From Alphaproteobacteria bacterium CG1_02_46_17 (GTDB lineage Bacteria > Pseudomonadota > Alphaproteobacteria > Micavibrionales > Micavibrionaceae): a stretch of 64,000 nucleotides of DNA. The DNA is taken from the NCBI GenBank assembly GCA_001871905.1, contig MNUG01000029.1:32218-96217 (forward strand). The letters run 5' to 3'. A model generated the notes under the pieces. That model was not told where the DNA came from and did not search any database. It worked only from the letters and a program-made list of their open reading frames with translations. The translations under genes were made by a program, and so were the position numbers. Positions 39,870 to 51,128 of the stretch are shown here, piece after piece. Numbering within the stretch: position 1 is the first letter of the stretch; each line of letters begins with the position of its first letter.

Positions 39870-41192
39870 TCAGGCTACTTTACGCAACGCTACCATAAAG
39901 TTTTCCATCTTGTTCAGTAACGCCTGAACATCGGCCACAGTCCTAGTAGAAAGAACATCAGTAAGACCCGACACTTGACCGGCGGCCTCATTAACAGATC
40001 CAATTTCATGAGCCAAATCTGTCATACTCTCAGAAACAGACGTTGTTCCGTGAGACGCACGTTGTGCACTCACCGCAATTTCACGAGAAGCCGCACTTTG
40101 TTCTTCGACTGCGGCAGAAATATTTGCCGTGTACTGATTTATCTCCTCAATCACATGAATAATTGCTTCAAATGTTTTTGCAGAGACCACTGTTGATTCT
40201 TGTATCGCTGAAATTTGCATGCGGATTTCGTTCGTTGACTGCGTAGTTTGCTCAGCCAACGTCTTAACTTCATTGGCCACAACCGCAAACCCCTTACCTG
40301 CTTCACCGGCGCGAGCGGCCTCGATGGTTGCATTCAACGCTAATAAATTGGTTTGTTTGGCAATATCATCAATCAACAAAACAACCTGTCCGATCTTTTG
40401 CGCCGTTTCCACCATCTCAACAACTGTTCCACGAGCAGCCTGCGCGTCAGAAGATGCCTGCATTGCAATCTGGGAAGCCTTATTCACCTGTTGGCTGATT
40501 TCCGTGATTGAAGCCGACATTTCTTCAGACGCCGAAGAGATTGTATCAACCGACATAGCCATCTCAACCGCTCCGCTTGTTGCAAGCGACGTTTTCTGGT
40601 GAGCCTGACGAACGGTTCCATCCATGCTGTTGGCTGTCATTTTCAATGCCTCAACAGAATCTGTTACATCTTTTACAACCTGAGTTAACGACCGATCTAC
40701 ATCATTGGCAACCATGTTAAAATTATTCATTTTATCACCAACACTTGTCAAAGCCTTATTGATAATTAGACTGCCATGCGCCAGCGCGCCCCGCATTCCA
40801 TCTGGCAATATCCTACGATAATATTTATTCTCGCTGACCGCTTTCATACAAGCCGTCGATTCACGAATAAACGAATCCACACAATCAACCATGTCATTGA
40901 GAGAATAGAGAAAAGTACCAACTTCTCCTTTTTCACGAATATTCATGATCCGGACAGAAAAATCGCCTTCTGCAAGTTGAGAACACACAATATTGGCATC
41001 TTTAATCGCACGCTGCGTCTTATTCACAAGTGCGGTTATCACAATACAAGCGACGATACCCACAGCCAACAAAGCAGCATCAAAGGTTACAATCCCTTCA
41101 TTCTTTGAAACAAAGAAAAAACCGACAACTAGAAGTGCCGCCAAAGATCCCGACAAGAACTTAGCTTTGGAGAGCGAAGACAAATTCATCAT
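39870..41192 (-). CDS. Methyl-accepting chemotaxis protein with TM hairpin and HAMP
   Basis: N-terminal '[18 protein letters not shown]...[20 protein letters not shown]'; '[42 protein letters not shown]'. Confidence 0.92.
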   Translation of the reverse strand: MMNLSSLSKAKFLSGSLAALLVVGFFFVSKNEGIVTFDAALLAVGIVACIVITALVNKTQRAIKDANIVCSQLAEGDFSVRIMNIREKGEVGTFLYSLNDMVDCVDSFIRESTACMKAVSENKYYRRILPDGMRGALAHGSLIINKALTSVGDKMNNFNMVANDVDRSLTQVVKDVTDSVEALKMTANSMDGTVRQAHQKTSLATSGAVEMAMSVDTISSASEEMSASITEISQQVNKASQIAMQASSDAQAARGTVVEMVETAQKIGQVVLLIDDIAKQTNLLALNATIEAARAGEAGKGFAVVANEVKTLAEQTTQSTNEIRMQISAIQESTVVSAKTFEAIIHVIEEINQYTANISAAVEEQSAASREIAVSAQRASHGTTSVSESMTDLAHEIGSVNEAAGQVSGLTDVLSTRTVADVQALLNKMENFMVALRKVA

Positions 41193-41688
41193 AAGTCGAG
41201 CCTTTCTGTTTTAACAATGCATTCAAATGATCGTAAGCCGCGTTCATTCCAGTTTTATGGTTTGAACAACTATCCTCAATTCTCAATAGCTCTTTATAAA
41301 TAGGAGATATAACTTCATTCAGAACCCGACGATCAGGGACGCGGCGATTGGAATGATATCCATTGACATTTCCAGATAGATCAAAGCTAGGGGTCACATG
41401 CGCCAGAACCCAATAGTGATCTCCATTGGTTGCGCGGTTGACAACATAAGCAAAAATCTCATGCTCTGCCTCTATTTTCTCCCAAAGAAGTTTGAAAATG
41501 CTCCGCGGCATAGCGGGATGGCGTAAAATACTGTGAGGGGAGCCAATTAATTCCTTTTCTTCAAAAATCCCGACACGCATAAAAGTACGGTTCGCATAGA
41601 GGATGTTCCCTTTCATGTCCGTCTTGCTGACAATGATTTCATCCTTATCAAAAAATCTTTCATTTCCAGTCAAAAAGAGCTTTGGCAT
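41161..41688 (-). CDS. Stand-alone PAS-domain protein (Aer N-terminus-like)
   Basis: '[55 protein letters not shown]...[12 protein letters not shown]' resembles the PAS of Aer-type receptors. Overlaps the downstream MCP start by 32 nt. Confidence 0.88.
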   Translation of the reverse strand: MPKLFLTGNERFFDKDEIIVSKTDMKGNILYANRTFMRVGIFEEKELIGSPHSILRHPAMPRSIFKLLWEKIEAEHEIFAYVVNRATNGDHYWVLAHVTPSFDLSGNVNGYHSNRRVPDRRVLNEVISPIYKELLRIEDSCSNHKTGMNAAYDHLNALLKQKGSTYDEFVFALQS

Positions 41689-41906
41689 TGTTTTACCTCA
41701 AAAAAATTTTACAACAGGAATAAACACAGAAAAACATCAACCCGGAAAGAGTTAACCCAGAAGTAAGACTAAGACTGGCCTGGCACCGAAAATCCGGTAT
41801 TATTATATTTATGCTTCAGGCCCCTTTGAGGAACATAAACGACACGTATATAATAACAGGACGACTTTAACAGACTTTTAAGATGCTAACAAGGACACCA
41901 AGACCT

Positions 41907-42791
41907 ATGCCTTTGTATTCAAAACATTTTTTCTGGACTTTGCCTTTGTGCATTGCGGCATCTATTATATTAGCACCTGCTGTAAATGCTCAAGCTTTGC
42001 CAGAATTAAACAAAAATGTTGCCGGCATGAAAAAAATGGTTATCACACCAGCCGACAACGCAACAAAAAACCAAATCACCGAAACCACCCTTTCCATAGA
42101 GGTCGAAAAGGATACAACCGAAAAGCTGGAGCAACCCGATCCATACCCCCCTTTAGATGCAAAAGTGGCTCTCATCAAGATCGAAGAATTGAAGACATGG
42201 GGTAGCTTGTCACTGGCCGCCACAACACAAAATAAAGAAGATGCCGACAAGCTGGTTTCAGAAATAGAATCACACCGCGATGTCATCGCGCCACAAGGAT
42301 TGTTTCTTGCGGCAAAAGCTTTGTCCGATGTAGGGGAGATGGAACAAGCCTCCATCTATCTGTTTGTGGCACAGCTTCGTTTGGACTTCGACAAGGCAAG
42401 ATGGCCAGAATCTGTCCCCACGCATATAAAAAATATGGCTGATATCAATGCAAAAAAATCGGCGGATCAAGCTCTACCAACCGCGACAACGAGTCAAACA
42501 ATCAACCCGCATTCCTATACAGAGACTCTTTCCTCAAGCATAAGCCCCCCGATTTTCCAATGGGTCATCAAAGATCCAACACGGTTTCGAACCTTGCTGG
42601 ATCAGGCCAGAAAGTGGGATATGGCCACCGCCTATCGATACAAACCAGGATATGAAACAAAAGATATGGTGCCATTCGAACAATGGGAAGACGTGCTGAA
42701 CAAGACCAGAGAAAATTATTTCAACCGCATGGGTGGCTTACAAGAAGCCTTGGCAAAATACGCAACGCCTAAATATGTCACGACGAAATAG
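41907..42791 (+). CDS. Hypothetical exported protein
   Basis: N-terminal signal-peptide-like 'MPLYSKHFFWTLPLCIAASIILAPAVNAQA'. The rest has no recognised family; the ORF track starts at 41883. Confidence 0.6.
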   Translation: MPLYSKHFFWTLPLCIAASIILAPAVNAQALPELNKNVAGMKKMVITPADNATKNQITETTLSIEVEKDTTEKLEQPDPYPPLDAKVALIKIEELKTWGSLSLAATTQNKEDADKLVSEIESHRDVIAPQGLFLAAKALSDVGEMEQASIYLFVAQLRLDFDKARWPESVPTHIKNMADINAKKSADQALPTATTSQTINPHSYTETLSSSISPPIFQWVIKDPTRFRTLLDQARKWDMATAYRYKPGYETKDMVPFEQWEDVLNKTRENYFNRMGGLQEALAKYATPKYVTTK

Positions 42792-42803
42792 ACGAAATAA
42801 ATG

Positions 42804-44762
42804 TCAGGAAGATTGCGCGAGGGTTTTGATGTCACGTTCAACATGGTGAAATTCCCTGTTAAGACGCATGCATAAGGACACGTCACACATCCCGTCTTCA
42901 GATTTTTTCTGAAGCTCGGCGGCAAGTTCACCCAAAGCCATCGCACCGGCAGAGCGCGCCGCCCCTTTCAACGAATGGGCATGATCGCGCAGCTCGGCGG
43001 CTTGTCCAGCACGACAAGTGGTCTCGATCTTCTCGACCAATGGACGCATCATGTCCGGAAAGCGCGCCAGCATATCTATTGCACTGGCATCGAGTTCCCC
43101 CATCTGTTCGCTCAGAACGCCCATATCCAGAGAAAAATAGTCCAGATCAGCATCATCCTGACCTTCCTTCAAAACGCGGTCATATAATTGTTTGCGCTCG
43201 AAAGACTGAAAATTTTCCGGAAGCTTGTTCTGAGAGTCTTTGTTAATCGTAACCCCCCAGCGGATAAATAATTGACGAAGTGCCCCCAGAGAAATGGGTT
43301 TTAGCAAACATTCATCAAAGCCAAGCGGCATATATGTTTGATAACCGGACATCTGGATATCGGCAGTCAATAAAATGACCGGCAGATGAGAAAGGTCGCT
43401 TTCCTGCTTTCTGATTTCACGGATCAATCCATAGCCATCCATACGCGGCATATGCAGATCACTCAACACCAGATGGTAGGTCTGATTTTTCATTTTCTCC
43501 AACGCCTCAATGCCATTCTCGGCAAAATCGGCATCCACTCCGAGTAATTCAAATTGACGACGAAACATCTCGAGAACCGATTCTGTATCCTCGACCACCA
43601 GAACTTTTCCACTACTGTCCTTACGCTCCGGAAATTGCCGCGCTGCCACTTGTGCAATGGCATTGCCCAACCCGTGCCGACTGGCAGGTTTTTCCAGATA
43701 AATCGCGCCCAAGGATTGCAAAGATTGCCGCATCCCTGCATCATCGCGTGCGGTGTACATGACCAATCCCGTCCTCGGCCAACGCTCGGAGACATAGCGG
43801 ATCACATCGAGTCCGGTCAGGCCATCGGTTAAACTCTGGTCACTCATCACCACATCAAATGGACGGAACGCCAGAATGGCTTTAGCGTCACCAGAAGATT
43901 TACAACTCTCGACTTTTGCTCCCATGGACGAGAGTGTCGATACAATTTCGCGTGCCGCCTGCGGATGATCCTCGACAGAAAGAATTGTTAGGCCCACCAG
44001 ATCAGGCAAAGGCTCTCCCAATAAATCCTCTTCCGCTTCACTCACCGGAATTTCAAACCAGAACACAGTTCCTTGCCCCGGTTGACTGGAGACGCCTATT
44101 TTACCCCCCATCAATTCAACCAGTTTTCGCGAAATGGACAACCCCAACCCCGTCCCTCCATATTCGCGCGATGTGGAATTATCCGCTTGTGAAAAGGGGC
44201 GGAATAATTTTTTAATTGCACTCTCATTCATCCCAATGCCGGTATCAATCACCTCAAAACGTAATTGCAGGGGCATTTTGGAACAAACAGAAACCTTAAT
44301 CGTTACACTTCCCTGAGCCGTAAATTTGACAGCATTCCCCACCAGATTAATCAGAATTTGACGCAACCTCTTGGGGTCGCCTATGACAACGCGCGGCACA
44401 TCTGACAAAACATCATCAAGCAACACAACATCTTTTTGAGAAACTTTAGGCTCCAAAGCCTCGAGTACCCCGCGCACCAAAGTCCGCACAGGAACCTCGA
44501 ACCGGTCAAGAACCATTTTATCGGCGTCAATCTTTGCCACGTCCAGAATATCATCAAGTATTTCCAATACACCAGAAGCCGACATCATTGCCTGATCAAT
44601 CATGTCTTTCATACGGTCAGTCGGCTGTTCCAACAACATCAGTTCCAGAAAGCCAAATACAGATTGCATTGGCGTTCTGAGCTCATGACTCATCGTCGCC
44701 AATAAATTGGATTTCATTTCGACGATATCGTCTGCTTTTTCTTCTTTTTTAGTATCAACCAT
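42804..44762 (-). CDS. Hybrid sensor histidine kinase (HisKA-HATPase-REC-REC-Hpt)
   Basis: 'LLATMSHELRTPMQSVFGFLELM', 'GGTGLGLSISRKLVELMGG', two REC domains ('VVMSDQSLTDG', 'LVLSDLHMPRMDG'), C-terminal Hpt 'HAHSLKGAARSAGAMAL'. Confidence 0.93.
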   Translation of the reverse strand: MVDTKKEEKADDIVEMKSNLLATMSHELRTPMQSVFGFLELMLLEQPTDRMKDMIDQAMMSASGVLEILDDILDVAKIDADKMVLDRFEVPVRTLVRGVLEALEPKVSQKDVVLLDDVLSDVPRVVIGDPKRLRQILINLVGNAVKFTAQGSVTIKVSVCSKMPLQLRFEVIDTGIGMNESAIKKLFRPFSQADNSTSREYGGTGLGLSISRKLVELMGGKIGVSSQPGQGTVFWFEIPVSEAEEDLLGEPLPDLVGLTILSVEDHPQAAREIVSTLSSMGAKVESCKSSGDAKAILAFRPFDVVMSDQSLTDGLTGLDVIRYVSERWPRTGLVMYTARDDAGMRQSLQSLGAIYLEKPASRHGLGNAIAQVAARQFPERKDSSGKVLVVEDTESVLEMFRRQFELLGVDADFAENGIEALEKMKNQTYHLVLSDLHMPRMDGYGLIREIRKQESDLSHLPVILLTADIQMSGYQTYMPLGFDECLLKPISLGALRQLFIRWGVTINKDSQNKLPENFQSFERKQLYDRVLKEGQDDADLDYFSLDMGVLSEQMGELDASAIDMLARFPDMMRPLVEKIETTCRAGQAAELRDHAHSLKGAARSAGAMALGELAAELQKKSEDGMCDVSLCMRLNREFHHVERDIKTLAQSS

Positions 44763-44861
44763 GATGTAAACTTGTTCCGGATCTTGAAAAAAAACTCAAG
44801 GCACTCTATCACAAAAGGGTTAATGGATTTTTCCTGAATCAAAAGCTAATAGAGAGTTATT

Positions 44862-45878
44862 ATGTCATATAAAGTTGCCGTCGTCGGTGCCAGTGGAAAT
44901 GTTGGTCGTGAAATGTTGCAAATCCTGAAGGAGCGCGACTTTCCAATATCCACGATCCATGCTCTGGCCTCCAGCCGCTCGGCTGGTCAGGGAGTCTCCT
45001 TTGGCGACAAAGATCTCATAATCGAAGACCTTGCCAAGTTCGATTTTGCCGGAACTGATATTGTTCTTTCTTCAGCCGGAGCAAAAATTTCCGCAGAGTT
45101 TGCGCCACGCGCGACGGCGGCAGGCGCGGTGGTCATTGACAACACCTCCCATTTCCGCACCGACCCCGATGTGCCTTTGGTGGTACCAGAAGTAAACCCG
45201 CACGCCATTGCAGATTATAAAAAGAAAGGGATCATTGCCAACCCGAACTGTTCTACCATTCAAATGGTTGTGGCTCTCAAACCACTGCATGACGCCGCAA
45301 AAATAAAACGGGTAGTCGTATCAACCTACCAATCCGTTTCAGGTGCAGGAAAAGAGGCGATGGACGAACTGTTCAACCAGACCCGCGCCATCTTTATGAA
45401 CGGCTCACTAACTCCTGTACAATTCAAAAAGCAGATTGCCTTCAACGCCATTCCACAAATTGATGTTTTTATGGACGACCGTCGTACCAAAGAAGAATGG
45501 AAGATGGATGTTGAAACAAAGAAAATCCTCGACCCCAAAATCAAGGTTTGCGCCAACTGCGTCCGCATCCCTGCCTTTATCGGTCACGCCGAAATGATCA
45601 ACGTTGAATTTGAACGCGAACTTTCAGCCCTCCAAGCCCTGTCAATTTTACAAAAAGCCAAAGGCATTACAGTCATCGACCTTGAAGCAGAAATGGAATT
45701 TGTAACACCCGTTGAAATTCAAGGCGAGGACAATGTCTTTATTTCCCGCATGCGGGATGACCCCACCGTCGATTACGGTATCAATTTCTGGTGCGTAGCA
45801 GACAACCTCCGCAAGGGGGCGGCGCTCAACGCTGTTCAGATCGCCGAGCTCCTGATTCGCGATTATTTGAAGAAATAG
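44862..45878 (+). CDS. asd: Aspartate-semialdehyde dehydrogenase
   Basis: 'YKVAVVGASGNVGREMLQILKERDFP', 'GIIANPNCSTIQMVVALKPLHDAAKIKRVVVSTYQSVSGAGKEAMDEL'. Confidence 0.95.
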   Translation: MSYKVAVVGASGNVGREMLQILKERDFPISTIHALASSRSAGQGVSFGDKDLIIEDLAKFDFAGTDIVLSSAGAKISAEFAPRATAAGAVVIDNTSHFRTDPDVPLVVPEVNPHAIADYKKKGIIANPNCSTIQMVVALKPLHDAAKIKRVVVSTYQSVSGAGKEAMDELFNQTRAIFMNGSLTPVQFKKQIAFNAIPQIDVFMDDRRTKEEWKMDVETKKILDPKIKVCANCVRIPAFIGHAEMINVEFERELSALQALSILQKAKGITVIDLEAEMEFVTPVEIQGEDNVFISRMRDDPTVDYGINFWCVADNLRKGAALNAVQIAELLIRDYLKK

Positions 45879-45885
45879 GTCAACC

Positions 45886-46845
45886 ATGTCTGCAGGATTT
45901 CTAGCCCTACTCGATGACGTTGCCACCATCATGTCAAAGGCCGCGGCCGGTCTGGATGACGTCGCCACCATGGCAGGGGTCGGCGCCAGAGGAGCCAGCG
46001 CCGTGGTCATTGATGACATTCCGGTCAACGCCCAAGCCGTCACCGAATTTGAAATCGATGCCAAACGCGAAGTACCGATTGTCAGGGCGATTGAAAGAGG
46101 CTCACTCATTAACAAATCAATTGCCATCCCCCTTGCGATGGTTGTTAACAGCTTTGCGCCTTTCCTTCTCACACCGATTCTGGCTTTGGGTGGTGCATAT
46201 CTCGGATTCGAAGGCGCAGAAAAAGTAATTCACGCTGTGCGCGCCAAGCTGGGCAAACATCATGAAGACAAAGAAAATGGCGACACTACTGTGGCCAAAA
46301 CTCAGGAAGAATTTGAAACCCAACTGGTCAAAGGGGCCATCCGTACCGATCTGGTGATGTCGATTGAAATTGTTTTCATTGCACTGGCCAGTATCAACGA
46401 CCTGATGCCTGATGCCCATTGGGGTATGATGCTGATTACCCTGATCATCATCGGATATCTGATTACCAAGATTATATACGGATTGGTTTTGGGGTTATTA
46501 CGGCTCGATGATCTGGCGCTCCACCTGACAGTGACCGCCAAAGAAAATAGAGCCGGAGCGTATAAAAAACGTCTGGCGGTATGGATTATCCGTTTATCAC
46601 CCCCATTGATGAAAACCATGTCGGTCGTCGGGGCCGCTGCGATGTTGTTTATCAGTGGTGAATTGCTGAGCAAACAATTCACCTTCATTTCCGATGCAGT
46701 CCACCACATCACCCCCGAGTTTATCAGTGGGCCATTTCATTTTCTGGCTTACTCGGTTGTGGGGCTGACAGTTGGAGCGGTTCTGATTGGCACGATGAAA
46801 CTGGCACAACGGGCAATGAAAGACCCGATGCCAGGAGGAGGCTGA
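45886..46845 (+). CDS. DUF808 (YedI-like) membrane protein
   Basis: 'AGFLALLDDVATIMSKAAAGLDDVATMAGVGARGASAVVIDDIPVNAQAV' with several TM segments. Confidence 0.88.
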   Translation: MSAGFLALLDDVATIMSKAAAGLDDVATMAGVGARGASAVVIDDIPVNAQAVTEFEIDAKREVPIVRAIERGSLINKSIAIPLAMVVNSFAPFLLTPILALGGAYLGFEGAEKVIHAVRAKLGKHHEDKENGDTTVAKTQEEFETQLVKGAIRTDLVMSIEIVFIALASINDLMPDAHWGMMLITLIIIGYLITKIIYGLVLGLLRLDDLALHLTVTAKENRAGAYKKRLAVWIIRLSPPLMKTMSVVGAAAMLFISGELLSKQFTFISDAVHHITPEFISGPFHFLAYSVVGLTVGAVLIGTMKLAQRAMKDPMPGGG

Positions 46846-46925
46846 CATCGGGCTTCAATATGGTCGGTCTATGGTGTCTTGGTATAAGGTGTTGAACCAC
46901 CCTATATTTTCATAATCTCATATGA
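46823..46925. repeat. Duplicated hairpin-containing element, copy 1
   Basis: cccgatg...catcggg stem across the DUF808 stop, then 'ggcttcaatatggtcggtctatggtgtcttggtataaggt'; closely repeated at 47007. Confidence 0.75.
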
Positions 46926-47006
46926 TTGTGGCAAAATTTTGGTCGATGATTGCCTTAATTAAGATTTTTCTGCCTTTTTTATCAGAAAATACCTATATAA
47001 AAAAAT

Positions 47007-47122
47007 GCCCGATGTCAGGGGGGCTAACATCGGGCTTCAGTGATGGTCGGTCTATGGTGTCTTGGGTTAAGGTCTTTCTAGCTGAAACTATTCGGTCCTT
47101 ATATTTCTATAATCCCATGTTT
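47007..47122. repeat. Duplicated hairpin-containing element, copy 2
   Basis: gcccgatgt...acatcgggc perfect 9-bp stem, then 'ttcagtgatggtcggtctatggtgtcttgggttaaggt'. Confidence 0.75.
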
Positions 47123-47369
47123 TGACCTCTCGATCAAGCGCTGAATTCAAAATTATGCTTATGCGTCAATGACTTATACAAATGGCTATACCACAATTTA
47201 CACCCTATACTTTTGGCACAAATCCCCTATCCTTCTTGCTCGAAATCCACTCATAATCTTTACGCTTTTTTATTAAATTAGGAAGAAGATGGGGAACCCT
47301 GACCATGTCGGGCACTTTGTTTATTTTCAACGCACTACAAACAACATTCATGTCTTTTGAGGTTCCACT

Positions 47370-50042
47370 ATGACACGCGCTGGCCACGATACGCTTCAAA
47401 CCCGTAAAACACTGACAATCGACGGGAAATCCTACGATTACTTCTCTTTGAAAGACGCACAGGCCAAAATCGGTGATCTCTCGACCCTGCCTTTCTCTCT
47501 TAAGGTTTTGTTTGAAAATCTCTTGCGCTTTGAAGATGGCCGCTCGGTTCATGTTGAACATATCGAATCCCTGAAAGAATGGCTGCAAAAACGCACCTCA
47601 TCTCAGGAAATCGCTTACCGCCCTGCGCGCGTTCTGATGCAGGATTTCACAGGCGTTCCCGCTGTGGTGGATTTGGCCGCCATGCGTGAAGCCATGGGTG
47701 ATCTGGGTGGAAACCGTCAAAAAATTAACCCGCTGACCGCTGTTGATCTGGTCATTGACCACTCGGTGATGGTGGATGCTTTCGGTGGCGCAGACTCGTT
47801 CAAGAAGAACGTCGATATCGAGTTTGAGCGCAACGGAGAACGTTATGCCTTCTTGCGTTGGGGACAAACAGCCTTCAAAAATTTCCGTGTCGTACCACCC
47901 GGAACCGGTATCTGCCATCAGGTCAATCTGGAATATCTGGCACAAACTATCTGGGTTGAAGAAGATGAAGATAAAGCAGGTACGATGCTTGCCTATCCGG
48001 ATACATTGGTTGGAACCGACTCTCACACCACCATGGTCAATGGTCTGGGTGTCCTCGGATGGGGGGTCGGCGGGATTGAAGCCGAAGCCGCCATGCTCGG
48101 ACAACCTGTTTCTATGCTGATCCCTGAAGTCATCGGATTCAAACTCACCGGACAAATGAAAGAAGGCAACACGGCAACCGATCTGGTTCTCACCGTAACG
48201 CAGATGCTGCGTGCCAAAGGCGTGGTAAATAAATTCGTTGAATTCTATGGCCCCGGCCTTGATAACCTTTCTCTCGCTGACCGTGCCACCATTGCCAACA
48301 TGGCTCCTGAATATGGCGCAACATGCGGATTTTTCCCGATTGATGCTGAAACCATCCGCTACATGAATTTTACAGGTCGTGACTCTCACCGCGTGAAACT
48401 GGTCGAGGCTTACGCCAAGGAACAAGGCATGTGGCGCGATTCTGGCACGCCTGATCCGGTCTTCACCGATACATTAGAACTTAACCTGAATGATGTGGAA
48501 CCGTCTCTGGCGGGCCCTAAACGTCCACAAGACCGCGTGCCATTGTCAAAAATGCCTGAATCAATAAAATCAATCGTGCCTGAACGTCGATCAATTCCGG
48601 TTGATGGCGCAGATTATACTCTGGATGATGGCGCAGTCGTTATTGCAGCAATCACGTCTTGCACCAATACCTCGAACCCGTCTGTACTGGTCGCGGCAGG
48701 CCTTGTGGCCCGCAAAGCACTGGCCAAAGGACTAACCGTCAAGCCATGGGTCAAAACATCTCTGGCTCCCGGCTCGCAAGTTGTCACTGACTATCTGAAC
48801 AAGGCCGGTTTGCAAGCCGACCTCGACAAGCTCGGATTTAATCTGGTCGGATATGGATGCACCACCTGTATCGGAAACTCTGGCCCTCTGCCAGCACCGA
48901 TCGCCAAGGCTGTCGAAACCGGTGATTTAACCGTATCGGCCGTTCTCTCTGGCAACAGGAACTTCGAAGGTCGTGTCTCGCCACATGTCAAAGCCAACTA
49001 TCTGGCATCACCTCCTTTGGTTGTCGCATACGCTTTGGCTGGAAATACCCATCTTGATCTGCTGAACGAACCTTTGGGAACCGGCAGTGATGGACAACCT
49101 GTCTATCTGAAAGACATCTGGCCAACCAATAAGGAAATCCGTGAGATGGTTGAAAGCTGCCTGACATCGGACATGTTCAAATCACGGTACGCCGATGTGT
49201 TCAAAGGCCCCGAACAATGGCAAGCCATTAGTGCAGATACTGCAGGTGAAGTTTACGACTGGGATGCCAAATCAACCTATGTCGCTAACCCGCCATATTT
49301 CCATGGCATGTCGAAAACATCCGGAATCATCTCGGATATTAAAAACGCAAATATCCTCGCCCTGTTTGGCGACTCCATCACCACAGACCATATTTCCCCT
49401 GCCGGAAACATCAAAAAAGATTCTCCGGCTGGAAAATATTTGATGGAACACGGTGTCGAAGTCGCTGACTTCAACTCCTACGGCGCACGTCGTGGAAACC
49501 ATGAAGTCATGATGCGCGGAACCTTTGCCAATATCCGCATTAAAAACGAGATGCTCGATGGCGTCGAAGGCGGCCTGACCAAATATGTTCCAACCGGCGA
49601 ACAAATGCCAATCTATGACGCCGCGATGAAATATAAAGAAACCGACACGCCGCTTGTGGTCTTTGCCGGTAAAGAATATGGCACCGGATCATCCCGTGAC
49701 TGGGCAGCAAAAGGAACTATTCTTTTAGGTGTAAAGGCCGTCATTGCCGAAAGTTTCGAACGCATCCACCGATCTAATCTCGTCGGGATGGGTGTTCTGC
49801 CTCTGGTCTTCAAAGATGGCATGACTCGTCAGGATCTCAAACTCACAGGAAATGAAACCATCAGCATCACCGGAATCGAAAACGGTATCATTCCACATAT
49901 GGATGTTAATCTGACATTGACCCGTAGAAACGGATCAACCGAAACTGTCAAATTAATGTGCCGCATTGATACCCTTGATGAAGTCGAATATTATAAAAAC
50001 GGTGGCGTTCTGAATTACGTTTTAAGAGGTCTCGCCTCATAG
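47370..50042 (+). CDS. acnA: Aconitate hydratase A
   Basis: '[20 protein letters not shown]', '[34 protein letters not shown]', '[13 protein letters not shown]', '[16 protein letters not shown]'. Confidence 0.97.
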   Translation: MTRAGHDTLQTRKTLTIDGKSYDYFSLKDAQAKIGDLSTLPFSLKVLFENLLRFEDGRSVHVEHIESLKEWLQKRTSSQEIAYRPARVLMQDFTGVPAVVDLAAMREAMGDLGGNRQKINPLTAVDLVIDHSVMVDAFGGADSFKKNVDIEFERNGERYAFLRWGQTAFKNFRVVPPGTGICHQVNLEYLAQTIWVEEDEDKAGTMLAYPDTLVGTDSHTTMVNGLGVLGWGVGGIEAEAAMLGQPVSMLIPEVIGFKLTGQMKEGNTATDLVLTVTQMLRAKGVVNKFVEFYGPGLDNLSLADRATIANMAPEYGATCGFFPIDAETIRYMNFTGRDSHRVKLVEAYAKEQGMWRDSGTPDPVFTDTLELNLNDVEPSLAGPKRPQDRVPLSKMPESIKSIVPERRSIPVDGADYTLDDGAVVIAAITSCTNTSNPSVLVAAGLVARKALAKGLTVKPWVKTSLAPGSQVVTDYLNKAGLQADLDKLGFNLVGYGCTTCIGNSGPLPAPIAKAVETGDLTVSAVLSGNRNFEGRVSPHVKANYLASPPLVVAYALAGNTHLDLLNEPLGTGSDGQPVYLKDIWPTNKEIREMVESCLTSDMFKSRYADVFKGPEQWQAISADTAGEVYDWDAKSTYVANPPYFHGMSKTSGIISDIKNANILALFGDSITTDHISPAGNIKKDSPAGKYLMEHGVEVADFNSYGARRGNHEVMMRGTFANIRIKNEMLDGVEGGLTKYVPTGEQMPIYDAAMKYKETDTPLVVFAGKEYGTGSSRDWAAKGTILLGVKAVIAESFERIHRSNLVGMGVLPLVFKDGMTRQDLKLTGNETISITGIENGIIPHMDVNLTLTRRNGSTETVKLMCRIDTLDEVEYYKNGGVLNYVLRGLAS

Positions 50043-50064
50043 AATTTTTACTTCCGAAAGATAC

Positions 50065-50098
50065 AAAAAAAGCCTTCTTATGAAGGCTTTTTTATTTT
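50065..50098. terminator. Intrinsic terminator between convergent genes
   Basis: AAAGCCTTC-TTAT-GAAGGCTTT followed by TTTTATTTTAT, with an A-run on the other side, so possibly bidirectional. Confidence 0.9.
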
Positions 50099-51027
50099 AT
50101 GCCGAATTGCGAAGATTCAATCAGATGATGCTGAAACTCTGCGGATTCCTTTGCAATCGCAGCGAAATCAGGGCGTTCGGGGCGAAAGCGCACATCCAGC
50201 ATATTCTCAAAACCATTAATTTCGGTGGAAATTTCTTCCAGTCGTTTCCGCGCAGAAATATTCTCGAACGCTTCTGGCGAATTATTGCTGTTGGCTTTCC
50301 CCATTGCGATCAATTCATTATTCATCCCCAAACGCACCGAGATCTGGATCCCTTCCAGAAAGGCGGCGCTGACATTTAGGCATTGTACGGGAGACACTCC
50401 GAAATCCGAAGATTTTCGTTCGGCGACAAAATTGAATGTTGTGTTTTTATAAGGATTGCGGAGGATCAGACCACACCGTCCAATCTCGTCATTCACATGC
50501 GCGACCATACCGATATTCGAGTTGTGAGAGATTGAAACAGACCGTCCCATTTTTTTGAACGTGTCTTCGGCGATTAAAACCGCACCATCATAATTCCCCG
50601 GATTTTTGGAATCACATTTTTCAATGACATCGAGAAACGGGTGATAGCTTCCTTCCGAAAACACCACCTTTGAATTATTATACAAGCAGATCCACGGCTT
50701 ATCAGAATATTTTTCATCATGTGATGTCCGAGTCATATCCCAGCCATCCTTGAAATTAAAAGGAACCTGCCGCGCCATGATCGGCCCCGATCTTTGGTAG
50801 GTCTGGATAATCTGGGCCGCCATCCGTATGGCAGAGTGCATAACTCTCGCCCGTACGATAAACGTTTCGACCACATCCCCGTTGGAATGCCGCAACGGAA
50901 CAACTAGCCTGTTGCTCATCGCAATCAGAGTTTCGGCAGAGGTCGCATCATGGGGATCAAGATCCCTGATTACAAAGCGCTCCCGCAACAAAGTTGTGTT
51001 TAATTCCACGCCGAATTTCTCGTACAA
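50092..51027 (-). CDS. Hypothetical protein (311 aa)
   Basis: Complete ORF with a TTG start preceded by GGAAAA and a TATAAT at 51045-51050. No recognised domain. Confidence 0.65.
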   Translation of the reverse strand: MYEKFGVELNTTLLRERFVIRDLDPHDATSAETLIAMSNRLVVPLRHSNGDVVETFIVRARVMHSAIRMAAQIIQTYQRSGPIMARQVPFNFKDGWDMTRTSHDEKYSDKPWICLYNNSKVVFSEGSYHPFLDVIEKCDSKNPGNYDGAVLIAEDTFKKMGRSVSISHNSNIGMVAHVNDEIGRCGLILRNPYKNTTFNFVAERKSSDFGVSPVQCLNVSAAFLEGIQISVRLGMNNELIAMGKANSNNSPEAFENISARKRLEEISTEINGFENMLDVRFRPERPDFAAIAKESAEFQHHLIESSQFGIK

Positions 51028-51044
51028 GCTGTTTTCCGGATTTG

Positions 51045-51050
51045 ATTATA
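51045..51050 (-). promoter_or_regulatory. Putative -10 box (GGGGTATAATC)
   Basis: Perfect TATAAT on the minus strand, about 18 nt before the TTG start at 51027. The -35 (TTCTCA at 17-bp spacing) is weak. Confidence 0.4.
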
Positions 51051-51091
51051 CCCCAGAGAACAAAAAGTGAGAAACCAAAAGATGAGATGAT

Positions 51092-51128
51092 AAAAAAACA
51101 AGAACGGGATCGCCAATAGCGAACCCGT
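51092..51128 (-). terminator. Intrinsic terminator of the putative minus-strand RNA
   Basis: Minus strand ACGGG-T-TCGC-TATTG-GCGA-T-CCCGT followed by TCTTGTTTTTTTA. Confidence 0.75.

Noticed and set aside
47598-48425. 275-aa minus-strand ORF opposite acnA
   Set aside because: Antisense to well-supported acnA; no domain-like sequence.
51104-51128. tRNA/tmRNA T-arm-like 'GGACGGGTTCG...CGATCCCGT'
   Set aside because: No acceptor stem, anticodon arm or CCA. Stem plus T-tract fits an intrinsic terminator better.
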